From: Hyphomicrobiales bacterium
Lineage (GTDB): Bacteria > Pseudomonadota > Alphaproteobacteria > Rhizobiales > Kaistiaceae
Length of the DNA: 5,717 nucleotides
Direction of reading: 5' to 3'
Assembly: GCA_017305815.1 (NCBI GenBank)
Contig: JAFKJZ010000412.1
Span: 1-5,717, forward strand
The number at the start of each line of letters is the position of its first letter. The first letter of the stretch is position 1. Made by a program: the position numbers and the translations under genes. The notes under the pieces were generated by a model. The model was not told the DNA's origin and did not search any database. It saw only the letters and a list, made by a program, of their open reading frames with translations. Positions 5,578-5,717 of this stretch are shown here, in pieces.

Positions 5578-5717
5578 GGCTCTTCCTCCAGGATGTGTCC
5601 GAGGCCGGCGCGGAAATAGTCATAGCCGGTGTAGAGCGTCACGATGGCCGAGGCCCAGAGCAGGACGAGGCCGATCAGTGTCGTATAGGCGAAATAGGCG
5701 TCGCCGGCCGGACCGGC
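5574..5717 (-). CDS. pgsA: CDP-diacylglycerol-glycerol-3-phosphate 3-phosphatidyltransferase, C-terminal end (cut by window edge)
   Basis: Only the last 47 codons are present; the gene begins beyond base 5717. They encode a hydrophobic helix (about 17 residues ending ASAIVTL) followed by YTGYDYFRAGLGHILEEEP and stop. The YTGYDYFRAGL ending is the usual C-terminus of PgsA, the inner-membrane enzyme that makes phosphatidylglycerol phosphate from CDP-diacylglycerol and glycerol-3-phosphate. The active-site motif of the family lies in the missing N-terminal part, so the call rests on this tail and on the pgsA-moaD-moaE order familiar from rhizobia. The stop codon overlaps the moaD GTG start. Confidence 0.88.
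   Translation of the reverse strand, partial: AGPAGDAYFAYTTLIGLVLLWASAIVTLYTGYDYFRAGLGHILEEEP

Noticed and set aside
1..5717. A search for CRISPR arrays, tRNA genes, insertion sequences, phage or defence genes
   Set aside because: No regularly spaced repeats, cloverleaf-like sequence, transposase motifs or terminal inverted repeats were seen; gaps are short and genes are housekeeping-type or common hypothetical families.

Overview
The window looks like chromosomal core sequence from a high-GC alphaproteobacterium, most probably of the order Hyphomicrobiales (Rhizobiales). This rests on strong G/C third-position codon bias, on the run pgsA-moaD-moaE (an arrangement familiar from rhizobia and relatives), and on a short palindrome whose spurious translation (MAGLVPAI / MAGTSPAI) is typical of rhizobial genomes. 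Genus cannot be fixed from the sequence. There is no mobile element, phage gene, tRNA, rRNA or CRISPR array. Nearly all the sequence is coding and no gap exceeds 140 bases.

Layout. (1) Positions 1-2067, minus strand, read right to left: a DinB-fold protein, a secreted DUF4344-type putative metallopeptidase whose HExxH motif reads HQAGH, and the N-terminal 184 codons of an ABC-F ATPase that runs off the left edge. (2) Positions 2068-2204: a divergent intergenic region with repeated GGGAATAT boxes. (3) Positions 2205-3444, plus strand: a three-helix membrane protein with a cyclic-nucleotide-binding-like domain, resembling Popeye-domain proteins, then ndk (nucleoside diphosphate kinase) with its own plausible promoter, ended by a strong hairpin terminator at 3471-3501. 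(4) Positions 3523-5717, minus strand: a compact probable operon in transcription order pgsA (3' end only), moaD, moaE, an HD-domain hydrolase and a glutathione S-transferase-like protein.

How the genes work together. moaD and moaE encode the two subunits of molybdopterin synthase, which puts the dithiolene sulfurs into the molybdenum cofactor precursor. They are packed behind the phospholipid gene pgsA by overlapping stop/start codons (GTGA at pgsA/moaD, TTGA at moaE/HD gene), so translational coupling is likely. The HD hydrolase and GST-like gene at the end of the run are probably co-transcribed but have no known role in cofactor synthesis. The left-hand genes show no obvious pathway link to one another.

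I see no clear new multi-gene system. The items most worth a second look are the Popeye-like membrane sensor with a non-canonical phosphate-binding cassette, the Glu-to-Gln change in the metallopeptidase motif, and the repeated box in the divergent promoter region.
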